Shown piece by piece: positions 17,250 through 25,753 of a DNA stretch of 64,000 nucleotides. How positions within the stretch are numbered: the stretch's first letter is position 1; each line of letters opens with the position of its first letter. The stretch spans positions 86,193 to 150,192 of the forward strand of contig JAKVBI010000019.1 of assembly GCA_022447545.1 (NCBI GenBank), given 5' to 3'. The position numbers and the translations under genes were made by a program. Source of the DNA: Myxococcota bacterium. Lineage in GTDB: Bacteria; Myxococcota_A; UBA9160; SMWR01. Below the pieces are notes generated by a model. The model saw only the letters and a list, made by a program, of their open reading frames with translations, was not told the DNA's origin and made no database searches.

Positions 17250-17717
17250 TCAGTTTTCGTTTCGGTAGGTCGGTTCCAATTCGGCGTCGCCGGGTTCGAG
17301 TGCCTTGGCGTCGGACTCCACGAGCAGGGTCAGGTTCTCGACAGCGACGACTCGAACCGTATCGCCGGGCGAAACCGATTCTCCCGGTCGAGCTTTTCGA
17401 GCTCGCCAGCGCTCTGCTCCCATCAGCACGTATCCCTCCGGCGCGAGAGCGTCGCGAGCGGTGCCATGACGTCCGATCAGCGATTCAAGTCCTCCAGCCT
17501 GCGACTTTTTGGGTGCATACGCGATCTTGAGCAGGGGGTACAAAGCGAGTTCCGAAAAGACCCAGAGCCCCAGGAGCCAGGCAGCCAGTCGCAGTGACAG
17601 CCAATTCATCTCTACCAGTGTCGAGAGAATCAGCCCGACGATCATCAGACCTGGTAGCTGGAATGCGAGATATCTGGCGAACGTGGAACTGATCCCTAAC
17701 ACGTCAACAGAGTACAC
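17250..17717 (-). CDS. NfeD-like membrane protein
   Basis: A 155-residue protein. The N-terminal half has two or three membrane helices (about 15-65). The C-terminal half (about 80-150) is an OB-fold domain with IGRHGTARDAL, GYVLMGAERWRA and GDTVRVV, the NfeD C-terminal pattern. NfeD proteins usually act with SPFH/stomatin proteins or a ClpP-like protease in membrane quality control. No such partner is adjacent, so this is a free-standing short form. It begins at a GTG (17717) and is divergent from the LOG gene, with a 48-base gap that must carry both promoters. Confidence 0.72.
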   Translation of the reverse strand: MYSVDVLGISSTFARYLAFQLPGLMIVGLILSTLVEMNWLSLRLAAWLLGLWVFSELALYPLLKIAYAPKKSQAGGLESLIGRHGTARDALAPEGYVLMGAERWRARKARPGESVSPGDTVRVVAVENLTLLVESDAKALEPGDAELEPTYRNEN

Positions 17718-17751
17718 CTGTCATGGTGATGGCGTGCAATCCGGCACTGGG

Positions 17752-17757
17752 TATCTT
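17752..17757 (+). promoter_or_regulatory. Candidate -10 hexamer close to the LOG gene start
   Basis: TATCTT ends eight bases before the ATG at 17766, so a transcript from it would be leaderless or nearly so. No ribosome site precedes this ATG. The divergent NfeD start is only 34 bases away. Confidence 0.3.
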
Positions 17758-17765
17758 CGCACTTC

Positions 17766-18884
17766 ATGGGCACCTCTCGTCGCCGTTACGAATCGGAAAT
17801 TCCGGAACTCAACGATCAGATTGAAGCTCTGGTGGGAAGAGCTCGAGAAATCTACGGCACTGCCGGCGATAGCGATCACATCCGCCAGGTTATCGTGAGT
17901 GCGCTGAGGCTCATGCGCGATGGCTCCACGACGGGGGATTCGAAGCTCGTCAACAGTTCGCTGAAGGAGCTTCGGCACGCTTTTCGCGTGTTCTCCCCCT
18001 ATCGAAACATCCGAAAAGTGGCGGTTTTTGGGAGTGCTCGGACGATTTCCGATCATCCAGACTGGACGGCCGCCTACTCGTTTTCTGAACGCATGGCTGA
18101 GTTGGGCTGGATGACCATCACGGGCGCGGGGGAGGGAATCATGCGCGCCGCCAATGGAGGGGCCGGTCGCGCGGCATCGTTCGGCGTCAATATTCGTCTG
18201 CCCATGGAGCAGCGCGCCAACGAAGTCATCCACGGTGACCAGAAACTCATCAACTTTCGTTACTTCTTCACGAGGAAGCTGATGTTTGTAAAGGAGGCCC
18301 ACGCCATCGCGCTGTTTCCGGGTGGTTTTGGGACCCACGATGAGGGTTTCGAAGCGCTGACCTTGATCCAGACTGGAAAGAGCGATGTTCTACCCGTGAT
18401 TTTCGTCGACTCACCCGGGGGGAGCTATTGGCGCGACTGGGAAGAGTATGTTCTCACCCACCTCCGCGATCGAAAACTGATCGACGACGAGGATCTGGCC
18501 CTGTTCCGAGTGACCGACGACGTGGAAGAGGCGGTTCAGGAGGTCGTTGGGTTCTACGACAATTATCACTCGAGTCGCTACGTAGGGAGCGATCTGATCA
18601 TACGGGTTCAGCAACCACCCGACGATGCTCAACTCGAGCAGCTCAACGTCGATTTCTCCGATCTGCTGACGAGTGGCCGCATCGAGTTGGCGCCTGCTGC
18701 CCAGGCGGAGGTCCTGCCGCGAATCAAGATGAGGTTCAACCGGCGGAACGTGGGTCGCTTGCGGCAATTCATAGACCGGCTCAATGCCTTGGTCTCGGAA
18801 CACTCGCCCCCCGATCAGGCACTTCCGCCCCAGGTGCTGGAGCGTCCTCTCACCCCCGAAGCCGAGCGGGAAGAACGCGATTAA
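17766..18884 (+). CDS. LOG family (Rossmann-fold nucleotide-binding) protein
   Basis: A 372-residue protein of the LOG/TIGR00730 superfamily. It has GSAR at 89-92, the TGAGEGIMRAANGGA loop near 119-133, and the diagnostic PGGFGTHDE at 185-193. The family hydrolyses nucleoside 5'-monophosphates to base plus ribose phosphate. At 372 residues it is longer than plain LOG (about 190) and closer to PpnN-like enzymes, with an extra N-terminal helical segment (1-80) and C-terminal region (from about 265). Cytoplasmic. Divergent from NfeD. Confidence 0.85.
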   Translation: MGTSRRRYESEIPELNDQIEALVGRAREIYGTAGDSDHIRQVIVSALRLMRDGSTTGDSKLVNSSLKELRHAFRVFSPYRNIRKVAVFGSARTISDHPDWTAAYSFSERMAELGWMTITGAGEGIMRAANGGAGRAASFGVNIRLPMEQRANEVIHGDQKLINFRYFFTRKLMFVKEAHAIALFPGGFGTHDEGFEALTLIQTGKSDVLPVIFVDSPGGSYWRDWEEYVLTHLRDRKLIDDEDLALFRVTDDVEEAVQEVVGFYDNYHSSRYVGSDLIIRVQQPPDDAQLEQLNVDFSDLLTSGRIELAPAAQAEVLPRIKMRFNRRNVGRLRQFIDRLNALVSEHSPPDQALPPQVLERPLTPEAEREERD

Positions 18885-18923
18885 CGCCCCCGCTCGCAGG
18901 GTTCGTTCCGGATGTCCGGAGGG

Positions 18924-19607
18924 TCAGCGACAGTCGTTTTCGAGGATGGAATGCTCGAGTGCGTTCGCGATCTTTTCGTGTCCACGGGCGGTGGGGTGTA
19001 CGTCGAAGGCCTGGAAGTCCGGTGGGCGTTTGCTCATGAGATGGAAGAGGTCCGGTCCGCAGATCACCCGCGCGTCCGTGCCGCAAATCTCGGTCACCTG
19101 GGTTTGATAGCCGCTCAGGCGACTCGGGTTCTCGGGCTTCTCGAACCACGCGGGTGGTGGGGCCATCAAAATCACAGTACCTGCGCCTGCTGCCAGACAG
19201 CGGCGGATGAGGGTTCGGATCGCGTTTCCGTAGCTCTCTGGCGATACCGGTCGCAGTTCTCCGGAGCCGGCGGCATCGTTGGTGCCCAGTAGGATGGTCA
19301 CGATGTCGGCCGGGAGAGCGGGCTCTGCAAGAAGGACGAAGAGATCGCCTCCCGGGAAGCCCGAGCCAGCCCAGTCCAGTGAGCTTGCGCCCTCGCGCCC
19401 CAGGTTCTTCACCCTGTGGGTATCGGCGAGTCTCTCGGACAACAAGGTCGCATAGCCGGGTCCAGTGGGCTCGCTGGCGAGGCCGAAGGTGATCGAATCA
19501 CCGATCAGGAGCACCTGGGGTGGGCCAGTGTCGCAAGGAGGGCGGGACGTTCCACAACCCAGGAGGAGCAGGGCGAGGATCGCAACCCGGACTGTGCGGT
19601 GACTCAA
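18924..19607 (-). CDS. SGNH/GDSL hydrolase lipoprotein
   Basis: A 227-residue protein beginning with a lipoprotein signal peptide whose lipobox LLLGC places lipidation at C18. Block I GDSIT (36-40) provides the nucleophilic Ser38; an LLGTNDA block III and FDVHPTARGH (catalytic Asp/His) complete the SGNH fold. Expected to be a membrane-tethered esterase or lipase/acyl hydrolase; the substrate is unknown. It overlaps the upstream sulfatase gene by four bases (ATGA), so the two are coupled. A joint role in trimming esters and sulfate esters from exogenous or envelope glycans or lipids is plausible but unproven. Confidence 0.88.
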   Translation of the reverse strand: MSHRTVRVAILALLLLGCGTSRPPCDTGPPQVLLIGDSITFGLASEPTGPGYATLLSERLADTHRVKNLGREGASSLDWAGSGFPGGDLFVLLAEPALPADIVTILLGTNDAAGSGELRPVSPESYGNAIRTLIRRCLAAGAGTVILMAPPPAWFEKPENPSRLSGYQTQVTEICGTDARVICGPDLFHLMSKRPPDFQAFDVHPTARGHEKIANALEHSILENDCR

Positions 19608-20992
19608 GGTGCGGGCTGCTCGTTGCTGGAAGCGCCCGAGCGCTGCAATCGATTGTGAATGGGATCCGCACGTAGGATCAATTCGGTCTGGAGCGTGCGC
19701 CGCAAGTTTCGAGCCACCTCAGGTTCGCTTGTGGAGAGATTCTGATGCTCGGCCGGATCACTCACGATGTCATAGAGCTCGACCTGGCCCGTATCGTACC
19801 AGAGGTAGTGCCAACGCTCGTTGCGGAGGAATCGACCACCTCTGCGAAGCTTCGTGCTCGCGTCAGATGGTTTGCCTGTGTCCGCGCGCAGATAGGTCAT
19901 CGTGCCCACGATCTCCGACCGTACGCTTCCTTCGCCAGCCTGGATGATCGGGAGGAGATCGATCCCGGATCGATCCGTTGGAGGAGGGAGCTGGGCGTAG
20001 TCGAGCAGCGTGGGGTAGAGGTCGACGGTGGAGATCAGTGCGGGGTTGACGACCCCAGCGGGTACGACGCCCGGCCAGTTGAAGACGATGGGCGTGCGGA
20101 ATCCCATCTCGTGTAATGAGGCTTTTCCCTTGCCACCGCCGCGAGGGTTGGGACGAGCGCCAGCGGGCGGCACCTCATGCTGCCACCCATTGTCGGCCGC
20201 GTACACGACCAGGGTGTCGTCGAGGAGACCCTTGGCATCGAGGTGCGCCATCAGATCTCCCACGCCCTGGTCGAAACGCGTGATGTTGGCGTAATAGGCC
20301 ACGCTGGTGCGGTGGAGCCCGGCAGCTCGATAGGGTGCCCGGAACTGCTCTGGGGCATCGTGGGGCGTGTGAGGCAGTTGGGGTGCGAACCAAAGAAAGA
20401 AGGGTTGGTCGACGTGTCGATCAATGAAGTCGAACGCGGGTTTCACTGTCGAGCGGACGAGTTCGAGGCCGCGTCCTCCCGCTTGCCCCGTGAAGGTCGA
20501 GGGGTCCGGGGTCTCCGTCATGCCATGGCTGAAACCCGCCTGTCGAAAGGAACCCTCCCAGTGCTTGCCTCCCTGAAAGGTCGCGTAGCCGTGCTTCGAG
20601 AGGATTCGGGGGAGGGTGCTGAGATATTCGATGTCATGCTTGGGACGCTTCTTGCCGTGGCGCCTCAGACGGGGTGGCCATTCGTCTGGATACAGGCCCG
20701 TCAGGATCGACCGAAGGGCGGGCGGACAGACACTCGCGGTGGTGTAGCCCACAGGAAACAAGGTCCCGTTGGCAGCGAGGGCATCGAGGTGGGGGGTTTT
20801 GATGACGTCGGATCCCATGAATCCGAAATCGGCATATCCGTGGTCGTCTCCGATGATGAGGACGATGTTGGGGGGGCGCCGGTCGAGTCGCTGCGATTCC
20901 GTGACGGTCGTTGCGCAAGACGTCGTCAGAACGGCAGCGCTCAACAGGAGTGCCAGGCGGAGTGACCGGAATTCGTGGGATGAAGATGACAT
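19604..20992 (-). CDS. Sulfatase family lipoprotein with CxPxL active-site variant
   Basis: A 462-residue alkaline-phosphatase-fold sulfatase. A signal peptide with lipobox-like TTSC (C26) predicts a lipoprotein. Metal-site strands are IGDDHGYADFG near 48-58 and YAADNGW near 280. The usual maturation motif C-x-P-x-R is C89-P-P-A-L-R-S-I-L-T-G: position five is Leu and Arg is displaced by one. Similar C-x-P-x-L-T/S variants exist in sulfatase-like proteins of other phyla, so it may still be functional, but formylglycine formation is less certain. Co-transcribed with the SGNH hydrolase. The substrate could be a sulfate ester of sugar or steroid. Confidence 0.85.
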   Translation of the reverse strand: MSSSSHEFRSLRLALLLSAAVLTTSCATTVTESQRLDRRPPNIVLIIGDDHGYADFGFMGSDVIKTPHLDALAANGTLFPVGYTTASVCPPALRSILTGLYPDEWPPRLRRHGKKRPKHDIEYLSTLPRILSKHGYATFQGGKHWEGSFRQAGFSHGMTETPDPSTFTGQAGGRGLELVRSTVKPAFDFIDRHVDQPFFLWFAPQLPHTPHDAPEQFRAPYRAAGLHRTSVAYYANITRFDQGVGDLMAHLDAKGLLDDTLVVYAADNGWQHEVPPAGARPNPRGGGKGKASLHEMGFRTPIVFNWPGVVPAGVVNPALISTVDLYPTLLDYAQLPPPTDRSGIDLLPIIQAGEGSVRSEIVGTMTYLRADTGKPSDASTKLRRGGRFLRNERWHYLWYDTGQVELYDIVSDPAEHQNLSTSEPEVARNLRRTLQTELILRADPIHNRLQRSGASSNEQPAP

Positions 20993-21124
20993 CTCGGCCT
21001 CGACCGGTGTTCGGGACGCCAGTCTACTGCTTGGATGGGTTGGCGACGAACTGACTGAGGTGTCTCGTGGAGACCGCGCGATGGGTGCGAGGATGTCGGG
21101 AGACGACGCCAGGGGTTCTGGGTA

Positions 21125-21559
21125 TCAACCCCTGGCCCAACTATCGGGCACGGTGCTGTCGGTGGTGACCTTGCGGTGCCAGAAGAGCCAGCGGCCGTCG
21201 ATGTTTCGGAATTCGTCGATATAGCGGCCCCAGTGGTCGAGACCTCGATCAGTCAGCACCGCGTAGTAGCAGCGGCTCCTTGCCTCGGTCCTGCTCAGCA
21301 CATCGATCTGGTGGGTCGCGGTGAAGTGCCGGATGAATTGGGCTCTTGCCGAGGGTCCCGCCCCGGTACTCGTGGCCACACCTTCGAACATGGCGCGAAT
21401 CGCAGCGCGGCCCTGGTGAATGCCGGTGGGGAGTTCCATGGTCGCGTCTTCGGCAAACAACTCGAGCATGGGATCAAATCGCCCCGAATCACCGTTGGCG
21501 TTGTATCGCCCGATCAAATCTCGAATGCTCTCGCGGGCAACGAGTTCCCAAGCTTCCAT
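21125..21559 (-). CDS. NTF2/SnoaL-like protein
   Basis: A 144-residue NTF2-fold protein of the SnoaL-like type: AWELVARESIRDLIGRYN at the start and a FIRHFTATHQI strand are typical. Family members bind or isomerise small polyketide- or steroid-like molecules, but many have no known activity. GGAGGA lies eight bases before the ATG at 21559. It follows the luciferase-like monooxygenase gene (21575) by 15 bases on the same strand, and the two form an operon. The 130 bases between it and the sulfatase start show nothing notable. Confidence 0.78.
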   Translation of the reverse strand: MEAWELVARESIRDLIGRYNANGDSGRFDPMLELFAEDATMELPTGIHQGRAAIRAMFEGVATSTGAGPSARAQFIRHFTATHQIDVLSRTEARSRCYYAVLTDRGLDHWGRYIDEFRNIDGRWLFWHRKVTTDSTVPDSWARG

Positions 21560-21574
21560 GAACAGTATCCTCCG

Positions 21575-22456
21575 TCAGCTCTCGTCAGCTGAGATCACAT
21601 TTCGTCCGAACTCGCGGATGAATTCCACTGCGCGCTCGGGGGGTGTCCCGCCGCCGCCTTCGGGGAAGGGCGGGTTGGTGAGCAGCCGTGTGACGCCGAG
21701 ATCCGCAGCGCGTTTCCGATCATCGGCTCGCTCAGCCAGTCCGAAGCCCAGGGTGATGTCGAAGGGGAGGTCTTGTCGTCCGGCTTCGCGCCGGTGCTGC
21801 TGGATCGTTTCGATATGGGGGGTGACGTCGTCAAGGGATTCGCCACCGATTTCGACCCAGCCGTCGCCCAGGCGACCCGCCCTCCGCAGCGCTGGCGCCG
21901 ACGCGCCACCGATCTCGATGGGAATTCCGTTCTTCTGGAGTGGTTTGGGCTCGAAACGGACGGAGTCAAAGTCAAAAAACTCACCGCGGTGCTCGACTAC
22001 GGGGTCTGTCCACAAGCGACGCATCAACGGGATCATCTCGTCCGTGCGGCGTCCCCGGTCGCGGAAGGATTGGTCGAGGGCGTCGAACTCCTGTTCGAGC
22101 CATCCCACGCCGGCTCCAACGATCACGCGCCCCCCCGAGAGACGATCGAGTGTGACGATCTGCCGGGCCGCGAGTAGTGGGTGGCGCAAGGGCAGGATGA
22201 AGACCTGGGTGGCCAGGCGTAGGGTGCTCGTCGCACACGCGATGTAGGCCAACGCCACCCAGGGATCGTAGAGCGGCGTGGCGGATGGAGTGACGGGAAG
22301 ACCGCTTTCCGAGTACGGATAGGTGGTGGGCATTTCGTCGGGGAATACGACGTGTTCGGGCAGCCAGATCGATTCGAAGCCGGACTCCTCGGCAGCCGCG
22401 GCGACATCGGCGTAGTAGCGGGGGCTGATCCCCAGCAGCGAAAAACCGTATTTCAC
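21575..22456 (-). CDS. LLM-class flavin/F420-dependent oxidoreductase
   Basis: A 293-residue luciferase-like TIM-barrel oxidoreductase. N-terminal YGFSLLGISPRYYADVA, the middle GVGWLEQEF and the FEPKPLQK segment match the family, which uses F420 or FMN. No F420 biosynthesis gene is in the window, so the cofactor is open. Translation starts at GTG 22456 with GGGGAG four bases before it; the frame extends to 22549 without similarity. It is coupled to the SnoaL-like gene downstream. Substrate unknown; a xenobiotic or terpenoid is possible. Confidence 0.87.
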   Translation of the reverse strand: MKYGFSLLGISPRYYADVAAAAEESGFESIWLPEHVVFPDEMPTTYPYSESGLPVTPSATPLYDPWVALAYIACATSTLRLATQVFILPLRHPLLAARQIVTLDRLSGGRVIVGAGVGWLEQEFDALDQSFRDRGRRTDEMIPLMRRLWTDPVVEHRGEFFDFDSVRFEPKPLQKNGIPIEIGGASAPALRRAGRLGDGWVEIGGESLDDVTPHIETIQQHRREAGRQDLPFDITLGFGLAERADDRKRAADLGVTRLLTNPPFPEGGGGTPPERAVEFIREFGRNVISADES

Positions 22457-22594
22457 GTGACTCCCCAAGGCCGTCTGGGCAGCGTGTCGTCCAGCGCCCC
22501 GTTTGCGGTGGCCTTGCTGCCTTATAAACGACGGCGGCGGCGGTCTCAAGTCTCGAGTTGCGGGCCAACCGGTGCCCGCTTTCGATGGTTCACG

Positions 22595-23722
22595 TCAGGG
22601 ATGCTCTTTTTTCAGGAGTTCCTTGAAGCCTCCGAGGTCTCCCCAGGTTCCACGCCACAGTGCCTGGAACACGCCACGATCGGTGTCGATGCGTTCTCGG
22701 TTCGAACGGCGGACCTCATCGATCAGGTTCCCCTGCTGGTCGAAAGAAGCGCGCACTCCCCACATCCCGCGGTCCGCGGGGGCGAGTCCGGTCATCCCGT
22801 AGCGGAGATCATCGATCTCCACGATCAATTCGTCGCCCGAGGGGGTCACCCTGGCTGTGGTCTCTCCCATGGCGAACCATTCGAAGAGTGCCCCTTCGGG
22901 CGTGGCGCGTAGACGGTCCACCAGGGGGTGAGAGAGGGGACGGAAACTCTCGAGGAGTGAGCGGCCCGGCGCAAACGTGGAATGAAGCCCCACGTACACT
23001 TCGTCCGGGCTTCGCGCGACCACGCGTCGCAGAAAGGGCTGCAGAAAGGTGGGGTAGGCCCGTACTTTGGCCTCGATCCCGCTCGTTTCCGCGAGTTGTT
23101 CCCTCACGTCCCGTTCGGCCCATCGGTTCAGTTCAACCCCCACGAACAGGTACAGGGTGGACAAGAGGAGCGCGATCCCAGCAATCCTGCGCTTCGCTTC
23201 GACGGGTCGTTTTCGTCCGATCCACAAACCAGCTGCCAGCACGCCCGAGTAGATGGGGTCGATGATCGACACTCCGTGAAGGGCGAAGCGCTGCAGATCG
23301 AAGGGCGCCAGCAGCTGTGTGCCGTAGGTGGTGAAGACGTCGAGCAGCGGGTGGGTGAGCAATGCCAGGACAAACAAACGGATCCAGGGCACGAGGGCTC
23401 GGCGTTCCCCGGGGTCGAGGGGAGTGTTCGGGAATTCTCCGGGAGAAGGCTCTGTCTGTCGGTAGCGGCGTGTCGCCGCGTAACCAGACCAAACTACCAA
23501 CGCCAGCAGTGGGCCGATGGCTGGACCGAACCACAACGCATGGGTCGGTCCCCGGTGATAAAGGAGTTCCCCAAAAGGGCCGTGGCTGATGCCCGCCAAT
23601 ACGTCGAGGTCGGGCAACAGGCCACCGGCGGCTCCCCACCAGATTCCGCGTCGTCCGAGGGTCTTTGCGGTTGCTGCCTGCCCTACGGTGGCGCCCAGCA
23701 GTGCCTGCGTGATGGTATCCAC
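22595..23722 (-). CDS. YdjM-type membrane metal-dependent hydrolase family protein
   Basis: A 375-residue membrane protein with the family motifs MDTITQALLGATVG at the start, LLPDLDVL and HRGPTHALWFGP (metal-site residues Asp and His), plus several helices up to about residue 195. The family, related to E. coli YdjM, is called metal-dependent hydrolase, but its substrate is unknown. The C-terminal soluble part (about 210-375) is not typical of short members. The start is GTG 23722. TAGACT (23732-23737, minus) lies nine bases before it, so its mRNA may be leaderless. Divergent from the HAD gene. Confidence 0.83.
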   Translation of the reverse strand: MDTITQALLGATVGQAATAKTLGRRGIWWGAAGGLLPDLDVLAGISHGPFGELLYHRGPTHALWFGPAIGPLLALVVWSGYAATRRYRQTEPSPGEFPNTPLDPGERRALVPWIRLFVLALLTHPLLDVFTTYGTQLLAPFDLQRFALHGVSIIDPIYSGVLAAGLWIGRKRPVEAKRRIAGIALLLSTLYLFVGVELNRWAERDVREQLAETSGIEAKVRAYPTFLQPFLRRVVARSPDEVYVGLHSTFAPGRSLLESFRPLSHPLVDRLRATPEGALFEWFAMGETTARVTPSGDELIVEIDDLRYGMTGLAPADRGMWGVRASFDQQGNLIDEVRRSNRERIDTDRGVFQALWRGTWGDLGGFKELLKKEHP

Positions 23723-23731
23723 GTTGATCGC

Positions 23732-23737
23732 AGTCTA
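23732..23737 (-). promoter_or_regulatory. Candidate -10 hexamer close to the YdjM-type gene start
   Basis: TAGACT on the minus strand ends nine bases before the GTG at 23722 and no ribosome site intervenes. Listed as one of several such start-proximal hexamers. Confidence 0.3.
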
Positions 23738-23780
23738 GCGGGACAGACCGTGGTCCCATCATCTTCCACGCTCGGCGCGC

Positions 23781-23786
23781 TATGGT
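23781..23786 (+). promoter_or_regulatory. Candidate -10 hexamer close to the HAD gene start
   Basis: TATGGT ends eight bases before the ATG at 23795, with no Shine-Dalgarno sequence between. The arrangement suggests a leaderless message. Confidence 0.28.
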
Positions 23787-23794
23787 CCCTTGCC

Positions 23795-24544
23795 ATGCCC
23801 ATCCGAGCCATCGTGTTCGATCTCTTCGACACCCTCGTCGACCTTCGTCTCGAGGACTTTCCGCAAGTGGAGTGGAAGGGCCGCGAGTTCGCCTCGTCTC
23901 TGCGAGTACTCCACGACGTTATCGCTGGAACCGCTGACGTGGAGTTCGACCATTTCGCCGAGACGCTCTTTGCCGTCGATCGCGAGCTGCGGCCCCACTA
24001 CTACGAACAAGACGTGGAACTGCCCTCGATCGTTCGCTTCGAGAAGATCGTCGAGCGACTGGGACTCCCGACCCCTGAGCTGCCAGGAGTGCTGACGGAA
24101 ACCCACATGAGCCTGTTCCGACAGAATGCACCCGCTCCCGATCACCACGCGGAGGTACTGGCGCGGCTGGGCGAGCGGGTGCGCCTGGGTCTCTGCTCCA
24201 ATTTTACCCACGCTCCCACCGCGCATTTCGTTCTCGAGACGGCTGGGCTGGCGACCCATCTCGACGGGGTGGTGATTTCGGAGACCCACGGCCTGCGCAA
24301 GCCGCACCCCGAGATTTTCAAGAGCGTGCTGGCGGAACTCGAAGTTGCACCCGACGAAGCGCTACACGTAGGCGACAGTCTCCGAGCAGACGTCGCGGGT
24401 GCCGCAGCTCTGGGCATCCGCACGGTCTGGATCACCCGGCGCATTCCAGATCCGGAGGCCGCCCTGGGAGAACATTCCGGGCCGGCTCCTGATCACCAGA
24501 TCGCCGATCTGGGTGAATTGAGGGAACTGCTCGACCGGGTCTAG
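23795..24544 (+). CDS. HAD-superfamily hydrolase
   Basis: A 249-residue HAD hydrolase. Motif I is VFDLFDTLV (nucleophile D9), motif II is the LCSNFTHAP segment, motif III Lys is in GLRKPHPEIF, and motif IV is HVGDSLRADVAGA. The residue two after the nucleophile is Phe rather than Asp, as in dehalogenase-like or odd members, so phosphatase activity is not assured. The reading frame is open from 22982, but that part is antisense to the YdjM-type gene. The ATG at 23795 is where homology begins. Substrate unknown. Confidence 0.87.
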   Translation: MPIRAIVFDLFDTLVDLRLEDFPQVEWKGREFASSLRVLHDVIAGTADVEFDHFAETLFAVDRELRPHYYEQDVELPSIVRFEKIVERLGLPTPELPGVLTETHMSLFRQNAPAPDHHAEVLARLGERVRLGLCSNFTHAPTAHFVLETAGLATHLDGVVISETHGLRKPHPEIFKSVLAELEVAPDEALHVGDSLRADVAGAAALGIRTVWITRRIPDPEAALGEHSGPAPDHQIADLGELRELLDRV

Positions 24545-24563
24545 GCGGTGGCGCCTCGGGCCG

Positions 24564-25487
24564 TCAAAGGAGTTCGAGTTCCCGACCCGTCCAGCGAAGC
24601 GCGAGGTCTCGGCGACGCACGCGTGACCAGGAAAAACCCGAGACGAGGTCCGCGGGTGTGATGTCGAGGGGTTCTGGGATCAATCCGCACCAATGGGCGA
24701 GCATTCCGCAGAGTCGTGGCGGTGGGTAGAGGGGCTCGAGTTCTCGCCAGCTCACGGCACCATGCATTTTGGCGAATTTTGTCCCTCGTTCCTCCAGGAG
24801 CAGCAGGTGGTGGCGGTAGACGGGGTGGGAGACGCCAAGTCGATCCTGGAGGACGTATTGAATGGCCGAGGAACTCGCGAGGTCGGCGCCGCGCACCACC
24901 CGTGTGATGCCCTGGCTGGCGTCATCGACGACGACTGCCAGGTGATAGGCGATCGAGCCGTCGCGTCGTCGCAGGATCGGGTCGCCCATTTGGACGTCCG
25001 GCGCTTGGGCGAGTTCGATGCCGCCTTCATCGCTCGGGATGACCCGTCCCGCGGGCAGTTTCAACCTCAGGATCTCGCTGCACTTGCGCCACCCCCCGGT
25101 GGGTAACTCGCGCTGGCGACAGGTCCCCGGATAGCGCCAGCCCCCATCGGCGGCCGGGAGGTTCAACTGCTTCACCTCGCTGCGACTGCACCGGCACGGG
25201 TAGAGAAGGCCCTGGTCGGCGAGATGGTCCAGAGCCGATGCATGAGCGGCCGCTTCGTCACTCTGGACCGAAAACGCGTCCCAGTCGATGCCGAGCCACG
25301 CCAGAGCGGCTTCCATGTCGAGGGCATTTTCCGGAGTGCAACGCGAGGGGTCGAGGTCTTCGAGGCGCAGGCGAAAGTGGGCGTTCCGGCTGCGGGCGTC
25401 GAGCCAACACAGCAGCGCCGCCAACAGGGTGCCGGGGTGGGCGGGCCCAGAGGTCGTGGGTGCGAAGCGGCAGCGATCGGGGGCCGT
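24564..25487 (-). CDS. gluQ: Glutamyl-Q tRNA(Asp) synthetase, apparent ACG start
   Basis: A 307-residue class I synthetase-like enzyme that glutamylates queuosine in tRNA(Asp). [15 protein letters not shown] (residues 7-21) carries the HIGH-equivalent HPGT; the zinc site is YPCRCSR plus GTCRQ; KFAKM stands for KMSKS. The length equals E. coli GluQ-RS (about 300). The frame is open to 25739, but the preceding 84 residues are Pro/Arg/Glu-rich and unlike the family. A near-perfect AGGAGGTGA at 25492-25500 (minus) is followed four bases later by ACG (25485-25487), in frame and exactly at the expected start, and no ATG, GTG or TTG occurs nearby in frame. ACG initiation, or a base error of ATG, is the simplest explanation. 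Divergent from prfC. Confidence 0.85.
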   Translation of the reverse strand, partial: TAPDRCRFAPTTSGPAHPGTLLAALLCWLDARSRNAHFRLRLEDLDPSRCTPENALDMEAALAWLGIDWDAFSVQSDEAAAHASALDHLADQGLLYPCRCSRSEVKQLNLPAADGGWRYPGTCRQRELPTGGWRKCSEILRLKLPAGRVIPSDEGGIELAQAPDVQMGDPILRRRDGSIAYHLAVVVDDASQGITRVVRGADLASSSAIQYVLQDRLGVSHPVYRHHLLLLEERGTKFAKMHGAVSWRELEPLYPPPRLCGMLAHWCGLIPEPLDITPADLVSGFSWSRVRRRDLALRWTGRELELL

Positions 25488-25753
25488 TTCTTCACCTCCT
25501 GCCGGGCCCTGTTCCGCGGCGGCCTCTCGCGGTGGGTCTGGCTCCGGGGCGGGTGTGTCCGCCCGGGAGGGCAGTGTGCACGAGAGGGCGCTCCGGCGCG
25601 ACCTGAACCCCTCTCGGTCCCCCCGACAGCCCCGCGGCTTGCAGCCTTCTGCGAGTGCGGTAAACCAGCGGCCCACCCTCGACCACCCGCTCGGCGGCGA
25701 CTCTCCATCCAGCCAGCCTTGGTCAGCGCGAGGCTCCACGAAGGGATCCAGCC

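Noticed and set aside
22982-23794. N-terminal extension of the HAD gene
   Set aside because: Antisense to the YdjM-type gene; HAD motif I begins at once after ATG 23795.
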